A DNA stretch of 7,410 nucleotides from Opitutaceae bacterium. GTDB lineage: Bacteria; Verrucomicrobiota; Verrucomicrobiia; Opitutales; Opitutaceae. Each line of letters begins with the position of its first letter. The first letter of the stretch is position 1. Positions 1 through 6,737 of the stretch are shown here, one piece after another. The DNA lies in the NCBI GenBank assembly GCA_031272375.1, contig JAISTY010000018.1, forward strand, positions 1 to 7,410, read 5' to 3'. The translations under genes were made by a program, and so were the position numbers. The notes beneath the pieces were generated by a model. The model did no database searches. It was not told the DNA's origin and was given only the letters and a program-made list of their open reading frames with translations.

Positions 1-312
1 CCCGGCCGCGAGCAGGTTCAGCGTCAGCCCGCCCCGCCGGAACGTCGCGAAAAACCCCGGCCCGACCTGCAGCCCGATGGAATACACGAACAGAACCAGC
101 CCGAACTCCTTCACGAAATGCAGCACCTCGTGGTCCGCCCGCATCCCGAAATGCCCCGCCGCTATGCCCGCGAACAGAACGAACGTGATGCCAAGCGACA
201 CCCCGAAAAACCGGAGCTTCCCCAGCGAAACCCCCGCGGCGATGACGAGCGCGAGCAGCAAAACCGTGTGCGCGACCCCGCCTCCGAAAAACAAATTGTG
301 CAGCCAGTCCAT
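1..312 (-). CDS. AspT/YidE-like putative transporter, N-terminal part (cut by window edge)
   Basis: This is the first 104 codons of a membrane protein whose remainder lies to the left of the window. ATG is at 312 on the minus strand and the frame stays open to base 1. Three hydrophobic stretches are visible, about residues 14-31, 36-54 and 69-88. The segment around residues 70-100, including [14 protein letters not shown] and then FRRGGLTLN, is the pattern I associate with the duplicated N-terminal domain of the aspartate:alanine exchanger family (AspT, YidE, YbjL; Asp-Al_Ex domain). Those are inner-membrane carriers of about 550 residues, and the substrate cannot be read from this fragment. 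The gene diverges from the Nudix gene across 119 bp. There is no good Shine-Dalgarno site, only a weak AGGA about 15 bases upstream. The family call is fairly sure, the substrate unknown. Confidence 0.8.
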   Translation of the reverse strand, partial: MDWLHNLFFGGGVAHTVLLLALVIAAGVSLGKLRFFGVSLGITFVLFAGIAAGHFGMRADHEVLHFVKEFGLVLFVYSIGLQVGPGFFATFRRGGLTLNLLAAG

Positions 313-340
313 AAAGACCGCGCATCCTGGGCGGAACCGG

Positions 341-377
341 AACGCCCCCGCGATTGTTTTTTTGAAAACGCCCCCGC
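341..377. repeat. 11-bp direct repeat in the divergent intergenic region
   Basis: AACGCCCCCGC occurs at 341-351 and again at 367-377, start to start 26 bp. A run of seven T lies between the copies, at 357-363. The pair sits in the 119-bp region between the divergent transporter and Nudix genes, where both promoters must lie. The second copy is part of a 14-bp word, GAAAACGCCCCCGC (364-377), that recurs exactly at 7048-7061 in another divergent intergenic region. It could be a regulator site or chance in C-rich DNA. I could not pick a convincing -35/-10 pair here for either gene. Confidence 0.4.
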
Positions 378-431
378 AAGCCGCCCGCTCACCGCTTGCC
401 TTCGCCCGCCCCCGCGCGGACAGTCCCGCCC

Positions 432-977
432 ATGACGCCTCGCCCTTGGACGCCCACCGGAAGCAAAAAACTCCTGCGCACGCGCATCTTCGACGTCGAG
501 GAGCGCGGCTACCGGCGGCCCGGCGGCGGGGAGGGAAAGTTCGTCGTCCTCGACGCCCCCGACTGGGTCAACGTCCTCGCCCTCACCCCGGAACGGCGCC
601 TTGTCGTCGTCCGCCAGTTCCGCTTCGGCACCGCCGCCCTCTCCTGGGAAATCCCCGGCGGCGTGATGGAACCCGGCGAGGAACCCGTCTCCGCCGGCGC
701 GCGTGAGCTGCGCGAGGAAACCGGACTCTCGGCCCCCGCGCCGCGCCTCCTCGCCAGCGTCAGCCCCAACCCCGCCTTCCTCGCCAACACCCACCACATC
801 GTCCTCGCCGAAAACGCCGCCCCCGACCCGCGCGGCCTCTCCTGGGACCCCGACGAGGAAATCGAAACCCGCGCCATCCCCCTCGGCGAGGCGGACGCGT
901 GGGTCCGCGACGGGCGCATCCGCCACAGCCTCGTCCTCGCCGCCCTCCTCCATCTGCGCCTCGCCGGCCTCGTGTGA
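432..977 (+). CDS. Nudix hydrolase, ADP-ribose/ADP-sugar pyrophosphatase type
   Basis: This 181-residue protein carries a perfect Nudix box, GX5EX7REUXEEXGU, at residues 77-99, ending in RELREETGL. The box coordinates the metal that drives hydrolysis of a nucleoside diphosphate linked to another group. The preceding RQFRFG...WEIPGG (61-77) is typical of ADP-ribose and nucleotide-sugar pyrophosphatases. Pro112 and Pro114, about 15 residues past the box, fit the proline often used to recognise ADP-ribose hydrolases. The exact substrate is an inference. The protein has no signal peptide or membrane segment, so it should be cytosolic. I chose ATG 432; an in-frame TTG at 396 would add 12 low-complexity, Pro/Ala-rich residues and is less likely. 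No Shine-Dalgarno site is visible. The PAS/phosphatase gene follows 54 bp downstream on the same strand, so the two may share a transcript. Confidence 0.88.
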   Translation: MTPRPWTPTGSKKLLRTRIFDVEERGYRRPGGGEGKFVVLDAPDWVNVLALTPERRLVVVRQFRFGTAALSWEIPGGVMEPGEEPVSAGARELREETGLSAPAPRLLASVSPNPAFLANTHHIVLAENAAPDPRGLSWDPDEEIETRAIPLGEADAWVRDGRIRHSLVLAALLHLRLAGLV

Positions 978-1031
978 GCCGCCCGCGTTTTCCTCCGTGC
1001 AAAACCGCCCGCCCTCCATAGAACGCCGCCC

Positions 1032-2975
1032 ATGTCCGACTCCCTCCGCACGCTCCACTCCGCGCAGGCGCACTTCAACTTCCTCTTTGAAAACGCCCCC
1101 ATCGGCCTGAGCTGGCGCGAGGTGCTCCCCGGTGGCGGCTACGGAAAAACCTTCGCCAACCGCCGCTTCTGCGAGCTGTCCGGCCTCTCCGCCGACGAAA
1201 TCAACGACTTCAACAACGTCCTCAAAATCACACCCCCGGAGGAGCGCGCCGCCCGCATCGAATTGCAGAAAAAACTCAACGCCGGCGAGGGCGACTCCTT
1301 CACCGTCGAAAAACGCTACCTCCACCCCGACGGACGCGTCGTCTGGACCAACCTCACCGTCATGGCCGTCCGCGACACCTCCGGCGCCATCACCCACCAC
1401 CTCGCCACCATTGAGGACATCACCTCCCGCCACGACGCCGAGACCCGCCTCCGCAACAGCGAGGCCCGCTGGCGCACCTACCTCCAGACCGCCACCGACA
1501 CCCTCTACACCGTCACCCCCGCCGGCGCCTTCAAGTTCGTCTCCGCCGCCGTCACCCGCCACCTCGGCTACGCCCCGGAGGAACTCGTCGGCCGCGACTG
1601 CCTCGACATCGTCCACCCCGACGACCGCGCCGCCTTCGCCGAATACGTCCGCGGCGTCATGGACGGCAAAATCGCCTCCGCCACCATCGAGGCCCGCTTC
1701 CTCCACAAAAACGGCGAATACCTCTGGCACTCCACCTCCGCCTCCGCCTACACCGACCGCGACGGACGCCGCGCCTTCCTCGGCCTCAACCAGGACATCA
1801 CCGTCCGCAAAAAGGCACAGGACGCCCTCAAGGTCGCCCTCGCCCAGCGCGAGGAGCTCGAACGCATCATCAACCGCTCCCAGACCATCGTCGTCCTCTG
1901 GCGCATGGAGCCGGGCATCCCCGTGGATTACGTCTCCAAAAGCATCCGCCAGTTCGGCTACGAGCCGATGGACCTCGTCTCCCGCAAAAAACTCTACGCC
2001 GACATCATCCACCCCGACGACCGCGACCGCGTCCTCCGCGAAACCGCCGCCCACGCCGCCGCCGGCGACCACGACTACACCCAGGAATACCGCATCCTCC
2101 GCGCCGACGGCGCCGTCCGCTGGGTCGAGGACCACACCGTCGCCCGCGGCGGCCCCTCCGCCCCCGTCGCCCTCCACGAGGGCCTCATCACCGACATCAC
2201 CGCCCGCCGCGAGGCCGAGCAGCGCGCCCGCGAGATGAGCGAGCGCGCCCTCGCCCAGGCCGCCGAGGTCCAGCGCCACCTCAGCCCCCACGTCATCCCC
2301 GACCGCTCCAAAATCGAGACCGCCGCATTCTCCCTCCCGTCGGGACACATCGGCGGCGACTACTATGACATGTTCCCGGTGGACGACCGCCGCTGGGGCT
2401 TTGTCATCGCCGACGTCGCCGGCAAAGGTCCCGCCGCCGCCCTCATCATGGCCGACTGCCGCGCCGCCCTCCGCCTCTCCGCCGCGGGCGAGCCAAGCCC
2501 CGCCGCCGTCGTCAGGAAAATCAACCGCTTCCTCCACCCCGACATGCCCAACGGCATGTTCATCTCCCTCTTCTACGGCGTCCTCGACACGACAACCCGC
2601 CGCCTCCGCCACATCCGCGCCGGCCACGAACCGGCCATCCTCCTCCGCGCCGGCTCCACCAACCCCGAACTCCTCTCCCCGGAGGGCCTCGCCCTCGGCT
2701 TCGACGGCGGCGCGCTCTTCGACGAAACCCTCGCCGAGCAGGAAACCTCCCTCAACCCCGGCGACCTCCTCGCCCTCTACACCGACGGCGTCACCGAGGC
2801 CGCCAACGCCTCCGGCGAGGAGTTCGGGCGCGACCGCTTCATCGCCACCCTCTCGCGCCACGGCGGCGCCAGCCTGCGCAAGACGATCTACAACATCACC
2901 CGCCACCTCGCCGCCTACTCCACCCTCGCCACCCGCACCGACGACCGCACCCTCCTCCTCGTCCGGCCGAAGTGA
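1032..2975 (+). CDS. Triple-PAS SpoIIE/RsbU-type PP2C serine phosphatase
   Basis: This is a 647-residue signalling protein. Three PAS domains with C-terminal PAC segments occupy about residues 12-137, 142-263 and 280-396. Each ends in a DIT motif (129-131, 255-257, 388-390) running into a charged helix, and the second and third carry HPDDR (195-199, 327-331). A short helical linker, EVQRHLSPHVIP (412-423), is typical of RsbU-like enzymes. The PP2C/SpoIIE domain then fills 425-646, with metal-binding aspartates in GGDYYD (441-446), DVAGKG (461-466), YTDGVTE (583-589) and RTDD (635-638). Such enzymes dephosphorylate a STAS anti-sigma-factor antagonist, freeing it to bind an anti-sigma kinase. 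No transmembrane segment is seen, so sensing should be cytoplasmic; the ligand is unknown. No STAS, kinase or sigma gene is present nearby. It ends 13 bp from the convergent lipoprotein gene. Confidence 0.93.
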   Translation: MSDSLRTLHSAQAHFNFLFENAPIGLSWREVLPGGGYGKTFANRRFCELSGLSADEINDFNNVLKITPPEERAARIELQKKLNAGEGDSFTVEKRYLHPDGRVVWTNLTVMAVRDTSGAITHHLATIEDITSRHDAETRLRNSEARWRTYLQTATDTLYTVTPAGAFKFVSAAVTRHLGYAPEELVGRDCLDIVHPDDRAAFAEYVRGVMDGKIASATIEARFLHKNGEYLWHSTSASAYTDRDGRRAFLGLNQDITVRKKAQDALKVALAQREELERIINRSQTIVVLWRMEPGIPVDYVSKSIRQFGYEPMDLVSRKKLYADIIHPDDRDRVLRETAAHAAAGDHDYTQEYRILRADGAVRWVEDHTVARGGPSAPVALHEGLITDITARREAEQRAREMSERALAQAAEVQRHLSPHVIPDRSKIETAAFSLPSGHIGGDYYDMFPVDDRRWGFVIADVAGKGPAAALIMADCRAALRLSAAGEPSPAAVVRKINRFLHPDMPNGMFISLFYGVLDTTTRRLRHIRAGHEPAILLRAGSTNPELLSPEGLALGFDGGALFDETLAEQETSLNPGDLLALYTDGVTEAANASGEEFGRDRFIATLSRHGGASLRKTIYNITRHLAAYSTLATRTDDRTLLLVRPK

Positions 2976-2988
2976 CGCGCGCCGCCCG

Positions 2989-3438
2989 TCAGCCCCGTTT
3001 CCCCTCCTCCACGAAGTCCACCCGCCCGTTCGCGAACCCCACCCGCAGATACGCCTCCGTCCGCGTCTCCCAGACCGGCGCGCTCACCGGAACGATGTGG
3101 ACGCGGTAGGTCTTCGTCTTCGGATCGTAGGTGTGATACCGCTCGTAGTAGGTGTGGTAGCCGGCGAACACCTGGTAGAAACGCTTGTAAATCCACACCT
3201 CCTCCTCGCCGCCGGTCCGCGCCGTCCGCTGCGACGAGTCCGGGCTGCCCAGCGCGATATACACCATGTCCGTCGTGTCGCCGACCTGGATGCCGCCCTC
3301 CCGCAGCCGCTCCCGCGTCGCCGTGTCGAGCGCGTTGAAGACCGCCGCCTTCTCCCGCGCCCTGCCGTCGAATGTGTTGCACCCCGCGACCCCGGCGAGC
3401 AACGCCGCCGCCGCCAGCACTGTCAGCCATTTCTTCAT
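2989..3438 (-). CDS. Small lipoprotein with weak BamE/SmpA-like motif
   Basis: The product has 149 residues. MKKW is followed by a hydrophobic stretch (5-19) and a lipobox, VAGC, with the lipidated Cys at position 20, so it should be a membrane-anchored lipoprotein on the periplasmic side. Residues 49-67, GIQVGDTTDMVYIALGSPD, resemble the G-x-(T/S)-x-x-x-V-x-x-x-LG-x-PD pattern of BamE/SmpA-OmlA domains, which assist outer-membrane protein assembly in proteobacteria; the match is partial and the role here is not established. A tyrosine-rich stretch (94-111) contains YHTY twice. I chose ATG 3438 because it gives a textbook lipoprotein signal; the in-frame extension to 3480 would put 14 polar residues in front of it. 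The gene lies 64 bp downstream of the metallophosphoesterase gene on the same strand, behind a strong inverted repeat. Confidence 0.75.
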   Translation of the reverse strand: MKKWLTVLAAAALLAGVAGCNTFDGRAREKAAVFNALDTATRERLREGGIQVGDTTDMVYIALGSPDSSQRTARTGGEEEVWIYKRFYQVFAGYHTYYERYHTYDPKTKTYRVHIVPVSAPVWETRTEAYLRVGFANGRVDFVEEGKRG

Positions 3439-3455
3439 GCCGCCAACGTGCCCTT

Positions 3456-3492
3456 CCCGCGCCCGCCCGCAAGCCGTCACACGGGGCGCGGG
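3456..3492 (-). repeat. 9-bp perfect inverted repeat between metallophosphoesterase and lipoprotein genes
   Basis: CCCGCGCCC (3456-3464) and GGGCGCGGG (3484-3492) are exact reverse complements separated by 19 bases. The hairpin would begin 10 bases after the metallophosphoesterase stop codon and end 17 bases before the lipoprotein ATG. On the minus strand the bases after it are AAGGGCACG, with no T-run, so it is not a canonical intrinsic terminator. It may be a 3' stability hairpin, an attenuator, or a structure limiting ribosome access to the lipoprotein start. In such GC-rich DNA, chance is possible, though nine consecutive G/C pairs would be stable. Confidence 0.5.
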
Positions 3493-3502
3493 CCGTCCGG
3501 TC

Positions 3503-4315
3503 TCATCCCAACGCCGCCGGCGGCGGGTTGTTCTCGCGCGCGGTCACCAATTCCACCCGTGTGGCGCGGCCGGCCGCCGGGTCGTATTCGACCAGCGCGC
3601 CCGAAAGCCGCACGTCCTCCGACGCCACCTCGAACCGCCTCGGCATCCCGTCCAGAAAACGTCCCAGCACCGGCTCGATCTCGCGGCCGAGCACCGAGCG
3701 ATACGGCCCCGTCATCCCCGCGTCGCACAGAAAACCGGTGCCCTTGGGCAGCACGGCCGCGTCCGCCGTCGGAACGTGCGTGTGCGTCCCGATGACCGCG
3801 ATGGCGCGCCCGTCGAGAAACCACCCCATCGCCTGCTTCTCGCTCGTCGCCTCCGCGTGGATTTCAACCAGAAAGCCGTCCGCCTTGCCCTTTAACTTTT
3901 CCAGCATCGCCGACGCGCAAAGGAAGGGGCACTCGCCCTTCAGCCCGACAAACTGCCGCCCGAGCAGCGTGAAAACCCCCAGCCGGAATCCGTTCGGCGC
4001 CTCAAGGACAAGGTGGTCGCGCCCCGGACAGGCCGCCGGCAGGTTCGCCGGACGGCACACCGTCCTGAAACCGTCAATCTCGCCTTCCCAGCCGCGCTGG
4101 TCCCAGACGTGGTCGCCGAGCGTGAGGCCGTCAATGCCCGCGCCGAGCAGCTGCTTTGCCAGCGAGCCGGTGATGCCCGAGCCGGCGGCGGCGTTCTCGC
4201 CGTTGGCGACGACGAGATCCGCGCCCAGCTCCCGCCGCAGGCGCGCCAGCCGCCCGAAAATGATGTCGCGCCCCGGACGCCCGACGATGTCCCCGATGAA
4301 CAGGATTTTTAACAT
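3503..4315 (-). CDS. TIGR00282/YmdB-like metallophosphoesterase
   Basis: This 270-residue protein is close to the family's usual length of about 260-280. The N-terminal [14 protein letters not shown] (residues 3-16) carries metal ligand Asp9. ANGENAA (37-43) follows with Glu40 and Asn41, then LGDHVWD (66-72), His153 in [10 protein letters not shown], and [10 protein letters not shown] (176-185) with His178 and His180. The closing [13 protein letters not shown] (198-210) is also a family signature. B. subtilis YmdB hydrolyses 2',3'-cyclic nucleotides and affects biofilm and motility decisions; the substrate here is inferred only. An Asp (68) stands where the family usually has the Asn of GNH. 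I chose ATG 4315 because the family N-terminus begins there; the longer frame, open to 4387, would run into the tRNA terminator. No Shine-Dalgarno site is seen. A lipoprotein gene follows 64 bp downstream. Confidence 0.9.
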   Translation of the reverse strand: MLKILFIGDIVGRPGRDIIFGRLARLRRELGADLVVANGENAAAGSGITGSLAKQLLGAGIDGLTLGDHVWDQRGWEGEIDGFRTVCRPANLPAACPGRDHLVLEAPNGFRLGVFTLLGRQFVGLKGECPFLCASAMLEKLKGKADGFLVEIHAEATSEKQAMGWFLDGRAIAVIGTHTHVPTADAAVLPKGTGFLCDAGMTGPYRSVLGREIEPVLGRFLDGMPRRFEVASEDVRLSGALVEYDPAAGRATRVELVTARENNPPPAALG

Positions 4316-4377
4316 GCGCGCATCATCGCCCGCCGCCCGCCGCGAAGTGAAGGCGGAATTCCCCGCCGCGCGGACGC

Positions 4378-4410
4378 AAAAAAACACCCTCCGCGGAAGG
4401 CGGGGGGCGT
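4378..4410 (-). terminator. Intrinsic terminator of the tRNA pair
   Basis: On the minus strand, ten bases (4409-4400) pair with 4394-4385 around the loop CTTCC, with one A-C mismatch and one G-U wobble. Seven T follow directly (4384-4378). It starts 10 bases after the encoded CCA of tRNA-Gln, where a transcript end is expected, and it separates the tRNAs from the metallophosphoesterase gene. On the plus strand the same stem is followed only by TTTT, so the minus direction is favoured. Confidence 0.8.
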
Positions 4411-4419
4411 TTTAGGGAG

Positions 4420-4493
4420 TGGCTGCCCGACTAGGACTCGAACCTAGACAAACAGAGTCAGAATCTGTGGTGCTGCCATTACACTATCGGGCA
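4420..4493 (-). tRNA. trnQ: tRNA-Gln (anticodon CTG)
   Basis: The 74-base gene folds completely on the minus strand: acceptor TGCCCGA with TCGGGCA, a D arm closed by GTG/CAC, anticodon stem ACAGA/TCTGT around loop TTCTGAC (anticodon CTG at 4461-4459), a four-base variable region, T stem CTAGG/CCTAG with loop TTCGAGT, discriminator G and an encoded CCA (4422-4420). It reads CAG codons. It lies five T after tRNA-Thr and ahead of an intrinsic terminator, so it is probably processed from a shared transcript. Confidence 0.96.
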
Positions 4494-4498
4494 AAAAA

Positions 4499-4573
4499 TG
4501 GAGCCGATGATGGGACTCGAACCCGCAACCCACGCTTTACAAAAGCGTTGCTCTACCATTGAGCTACATCGGC
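4499..4573 (-). tRNA. trnT: tRNA-Thr (anticodon TGT)
   Basis: The 75-base gene is on the minus strand. Acceptor GCCGATG pairs with CATCGGC, the D arm is GCTC...GAGC, and anticodon stem ACGCT/AGCGT encloses TTTGTAA, with anticodon TGT at 4541-4539. The T loop is TTCGAGT, the discriminator T, and CCA is encoded (4501-4499). It should read ACA and probably other ACN codons. The T stem is imperfect: GCGGG faces CCCAT, giving one G-U pair, one C-A mismatch and three Watson-Crick pairs. Only five bases separate it from tRNA-Gln downstream. I found no convincing promoter directly upstream. Confidence 0.95.
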
Positions 4574-4808
4574 GTTGAAAAAGGAATTGTCCAAGGAACG
4601 CGTCCCGCGCGCGGCGGCAGCTTGTCCATCCGGGAAAACATCCGTGAACCGGAACTCCGAAACGGTTGGTTTGGAGCAACCTCCACGCAAGCCCGACAAG
4701 CCGCCGGCGACTGCGAAAGAACGAGGCGCGGAGGAGGCGGGTTAAGGAGCCGCTTGTCAAGCGGGCTTTTGGGCGGGACCGCGCCCCGGCGCGCCCCGGC
4801 GCCGGCTT
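4574..4808. other. 235-bp gap between dxs and tRNA-Thr; no gene seen
   Basis: No ORF here resembles a protein, and the short frames are low-complexity. Two structures are visible. First, a perfect 10-bp tandem repeat, GCGCCCCGGC twice (4781-4800), overlaps a 7-bp hairpin, CCGGCGC (4786-4792) with GCGCCGG (4799-4805), that begins three bases after the dxs stop on the minus strand. Second, a hairpin at 4748-4767 with a GTC loop is followed by T on the plus strand only. Neither gives a canonical terminator for dxs. The tRNA promoter should lie in this gap, but I could not place a good -35/-10 pair. Confidence 0.5.
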
Positions 4809-6737
4809 TCACGCGGGCAGGTGCGGGAGGACTTTTTGCCAGATGGATTCGGGGTCGAGGCCATTGGCGGCGCGGAGGTCGGCGACGCTTGTGCCGTGCC
4901 CGATGAAACGGTCGGGCCAGCCGATGCGGACGACCGGGGTTGCCAGACCGGCCTCGGAGAGGGTTTCGAGAACCGCCGCGCCGAAGCCGCCGGCAAGGGC
5001 GCCGTCCTCAAGGGTGACGATGAGGCGGTGCTCGCGGGCGTGCCGGAGGAGGAGATCGGCGTCGAGGGGCTTCGCGTGGCGGGCGTTGACGAGGGTCGGC
5101 GGCCCGCCGAGGCGCGCCCCGATTTTCGCGGCGAGGGCGCGGGCGTCGGGAAGCATCGCGCCGAGGGACCAGACGGCGGCGCCGGCGCCTTGTTGGAGAA
5201 GTTGCGCCTTTCCGATTTCGAGAAGCGCGGGGCTCTCTTTGATTTTGACGCCGGCGGCGGCTCCGCGGGGATAGCGGATGATGTGGGGGCCGTGGTTCTG
5301 CCGGAGGGCGGTGTGGAGCATGTCGGCAAGCTCGTCCTCGTCGGCGGGCTGCATTATTACGGCGTTGGGCACGGGGCGCAGGAGGGGGATGTCGTAGAGC
5401 CCGTGGTGGGTGGGGCCGTCGGCGGGGGAGAGGCCGGCGCGGTCGAGGCAGAGGGTGACGGGGAGGTTTTGGAGGGCGATGTCGTGGATAATCTGGTCAA
5501 CGGCGCGCTGGGCGAAGGTGGAGTAGAGGGCGAGGACGGGGCGGGCGCCCTTGGCGGCGAGACCGGCGGCGAAGGTGGCCGCGTGCTCCTCGGCGATGCC
5601 GACGTCGTGGAAGCGTCCGGGGTGCCTCGCGGCCATTTTGCCAAGGCCGGTGCCGGAGGCCATCGCCGCGGTGATGGCGACGACGCGGCTGTCGGCGTCG
5701 GCCTCGCGGAGGAGGGCGTTGGAAAAAACCTCCGTGTAGGTCGGCGGGGTGCCGGGGCGTCCGGGCGTGGTTTCGCCGCTGCCGGGGTTGTAGGGGGCGG
5801 CGCCGTGGAATTTCTCCGGGTGGTCGAGCGCGGCCTGCAGGCCGCGGCCCTTCTGGGTGATGACGTGGAGGAGGACGGGGAAGTCGGCGTCGCGCGCGAA
5901 TTCAAGGTGCTTTTGGAGTTCGGGGAGGTTGTGGCCGTCAATGGGCCCGATGTGGCGGAGTCCGAATTTCTCAAAGAAGCCGGACTCGGCGAAGAAGTCC
6001 TTGGTCTCGCGTTTCCAGAGGGTCCAGAGCCGGTGGAGGCGCTGTCCGGCGGGGGTCGCGGTGACGGCGGCCTGGATGCGGTTGTGAACCTTGTTGTAAG
6101 CGCGCGAGGTGGAGAGCCGCGCGAGGAGCCGCGCGATGGCGCCGACGTTCCGCCCGATGGACCACTGGTTGTCGTTGAGGATGATGACGAGGCGGCGGGT
6201 TGTCGTGGCGATGTTGTTGAGCGCCTCAAGGGTTTCGCCGCAGGTGAAGGCGCCGTCGCCGCAAAGGGCGACGACGTGACCGGGGAGCTTTTGCAGGTCG
6301 CGGGCGGCGGCGATGCCGAGGGCGGCGGAGAGCGCGGTGCCGGCGTGGCCGGCGACAAAGGCGTCGTGGGGGGACTCGGCGGGGTTGCAGAAACCGGAGG
6401 GGCCGCCGGTCTGCCGGAGCCGCGAAAAGCCTTCGTGGCGCCCGGTGAGGAGCTTGTGCGGGTAGCACTGGTGGGAGACGTCGAAAAGGAGGGCGTCGCG
6501 CGGGGTCTCGAAGACGCGGTGGAGCGCGATGGTCAGCTCGACGACGCCGAGGTTGGGGCCGACATGCCCGCCGTTGCGGGCGGTCGCGGCGATGATCCGG
6601 GCGCGGATCTCCGCGGCGAGCGCGGGGAGTTCGCCGGCGGGCAGGCGGCGCAGGTCGGCGGGCGAGCGGATGGCCGCGAGAAGAGGGGCGGGCGGCGCGC
6701 CGCCGGTGGCGTCGGTTCCGGGCATGGCGCGGTTCAT
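4809..6737 (-). CDS. dxs: 1-deoxy-D-xylulose-5-phosphate synthase
   Basis: The 642-residue enzyme condenses pyruvate and glyceraldehyde 3-phosphate, using thiamine diphosphate, in the first step of the MEP isoprenoid pathway; the product also feeds thiamine and pyridoxal synthesis. It is a cytosolic homodimer. Motifs in order: GGHVGPNLGVVELT (56-69, His58), FDVSHQCYPHKLLTGR (85-100), ThDP/Mg site GDGAFTCGETLEALNN (160-175, Asp161 and Asn175), NDNQWSI (188-194), TYTEVF (333-338), catalytic Glu383 in DVGIAEEHA (378-386), DRAGLSPADGPTHHG (432-446), and a C-terminal transketolase domain with EDGALAGGFG (577-586). Length is full. ATG 6737 is chosen because it overlaps the xseB stop as ATGA, with GGAG about nine bases upstream; Met5 (6725) is an alternative. 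Departures from E. coli DXS are GHAGTALS for GHSSTSIS and Glu384 for Gln. Confidence 0.95.
   Translation of the reverse strand: MNRAMPGTDATGGAPPAPLLAAIRSPADLRRLPAGELPALAAEIRARIIAATARNGGHVGPNLGVVELTIALHRVFETPRDALLFDVSHQCYPHKLLTGRHEGFSRLRQTGGPSGFCNPAESPHDAFVAGHAGTALSAALGIAAARDLQKLPGHVVALCGDGAFTCGETLEALNNIATTTRRLVIILNDNQWSIGRNVGAIARLLARLSTSRAYNKVHNRIQAAVTATPAGQRLHRLWTLWKRETKDFFAESGFFEKFGLRHIGPIDGHNLPELQKHLEFARDADFPVLLHVITQKGRGLQAALDHPEKFHGAAPYNPGSGETTPGRPGTPPTYTEVFSNALLREADADSRVVAITAAMASGTGLGKMAARHPGRFHDVGIAEEHAATFAAGLAAKGARPVLALYSTFAQRAVDQIIHDIALQNLPVTLCLDRAGLSPADGPTHHGLYDIPLLRPVPNAVIMQPADEDELADMLHTALRQNHGPHIIRYPRGAAAGVKIKESPALLEIGKAQLLQQGAGAAVWSLGAMLPDARALAAKIGARLGGPPTLVNARHAKPLDADLLLRHAREHRLIVTLEDGALAGGFGAAVLETLSEAGLATPVVRIGWPDRFIGHGTSVADLRAANGLDPESIWQKVLPHLPA

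Noticed and set aside
162..2906. 914-codon open frame on the minus strand, antisense to the Nudix and phosphatase genes
   Set aside because: The product is almost only Gly, Ala, Val, Glu and Asp without any domain, while the plus strand encodes a perfect Nudix box and clear PAS and PP2C motifs. It is the expected antisense shadow of genes with C-ending codons.
2365..3795. 476-codon plus-strand frame running through the phosphatase end, the lipoprotein gene and part of the metallophosphoesterase gene
   Set aside because: Composition is Pro/Ser/Ala/Arg low complexity and it crosses three genes with recognisable proteins in other frames.
4755..4760. TTGACA on the minus strand, a perfect -35 hexamer
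   Set aside because: No acceptable -10 lies 15-19 bases downstream, and it is about 185 bases before the tRNA 5' end; it is part of the hairpin.
4748..4770. Hairpin with GTC loop followed by TTTT on the plus strand, resembling a terminator
   Set aside because: No plus-strand gene ends upstream of it, the stem has a bulge, and on the minus strand, where dxs ends, there is no T-run.
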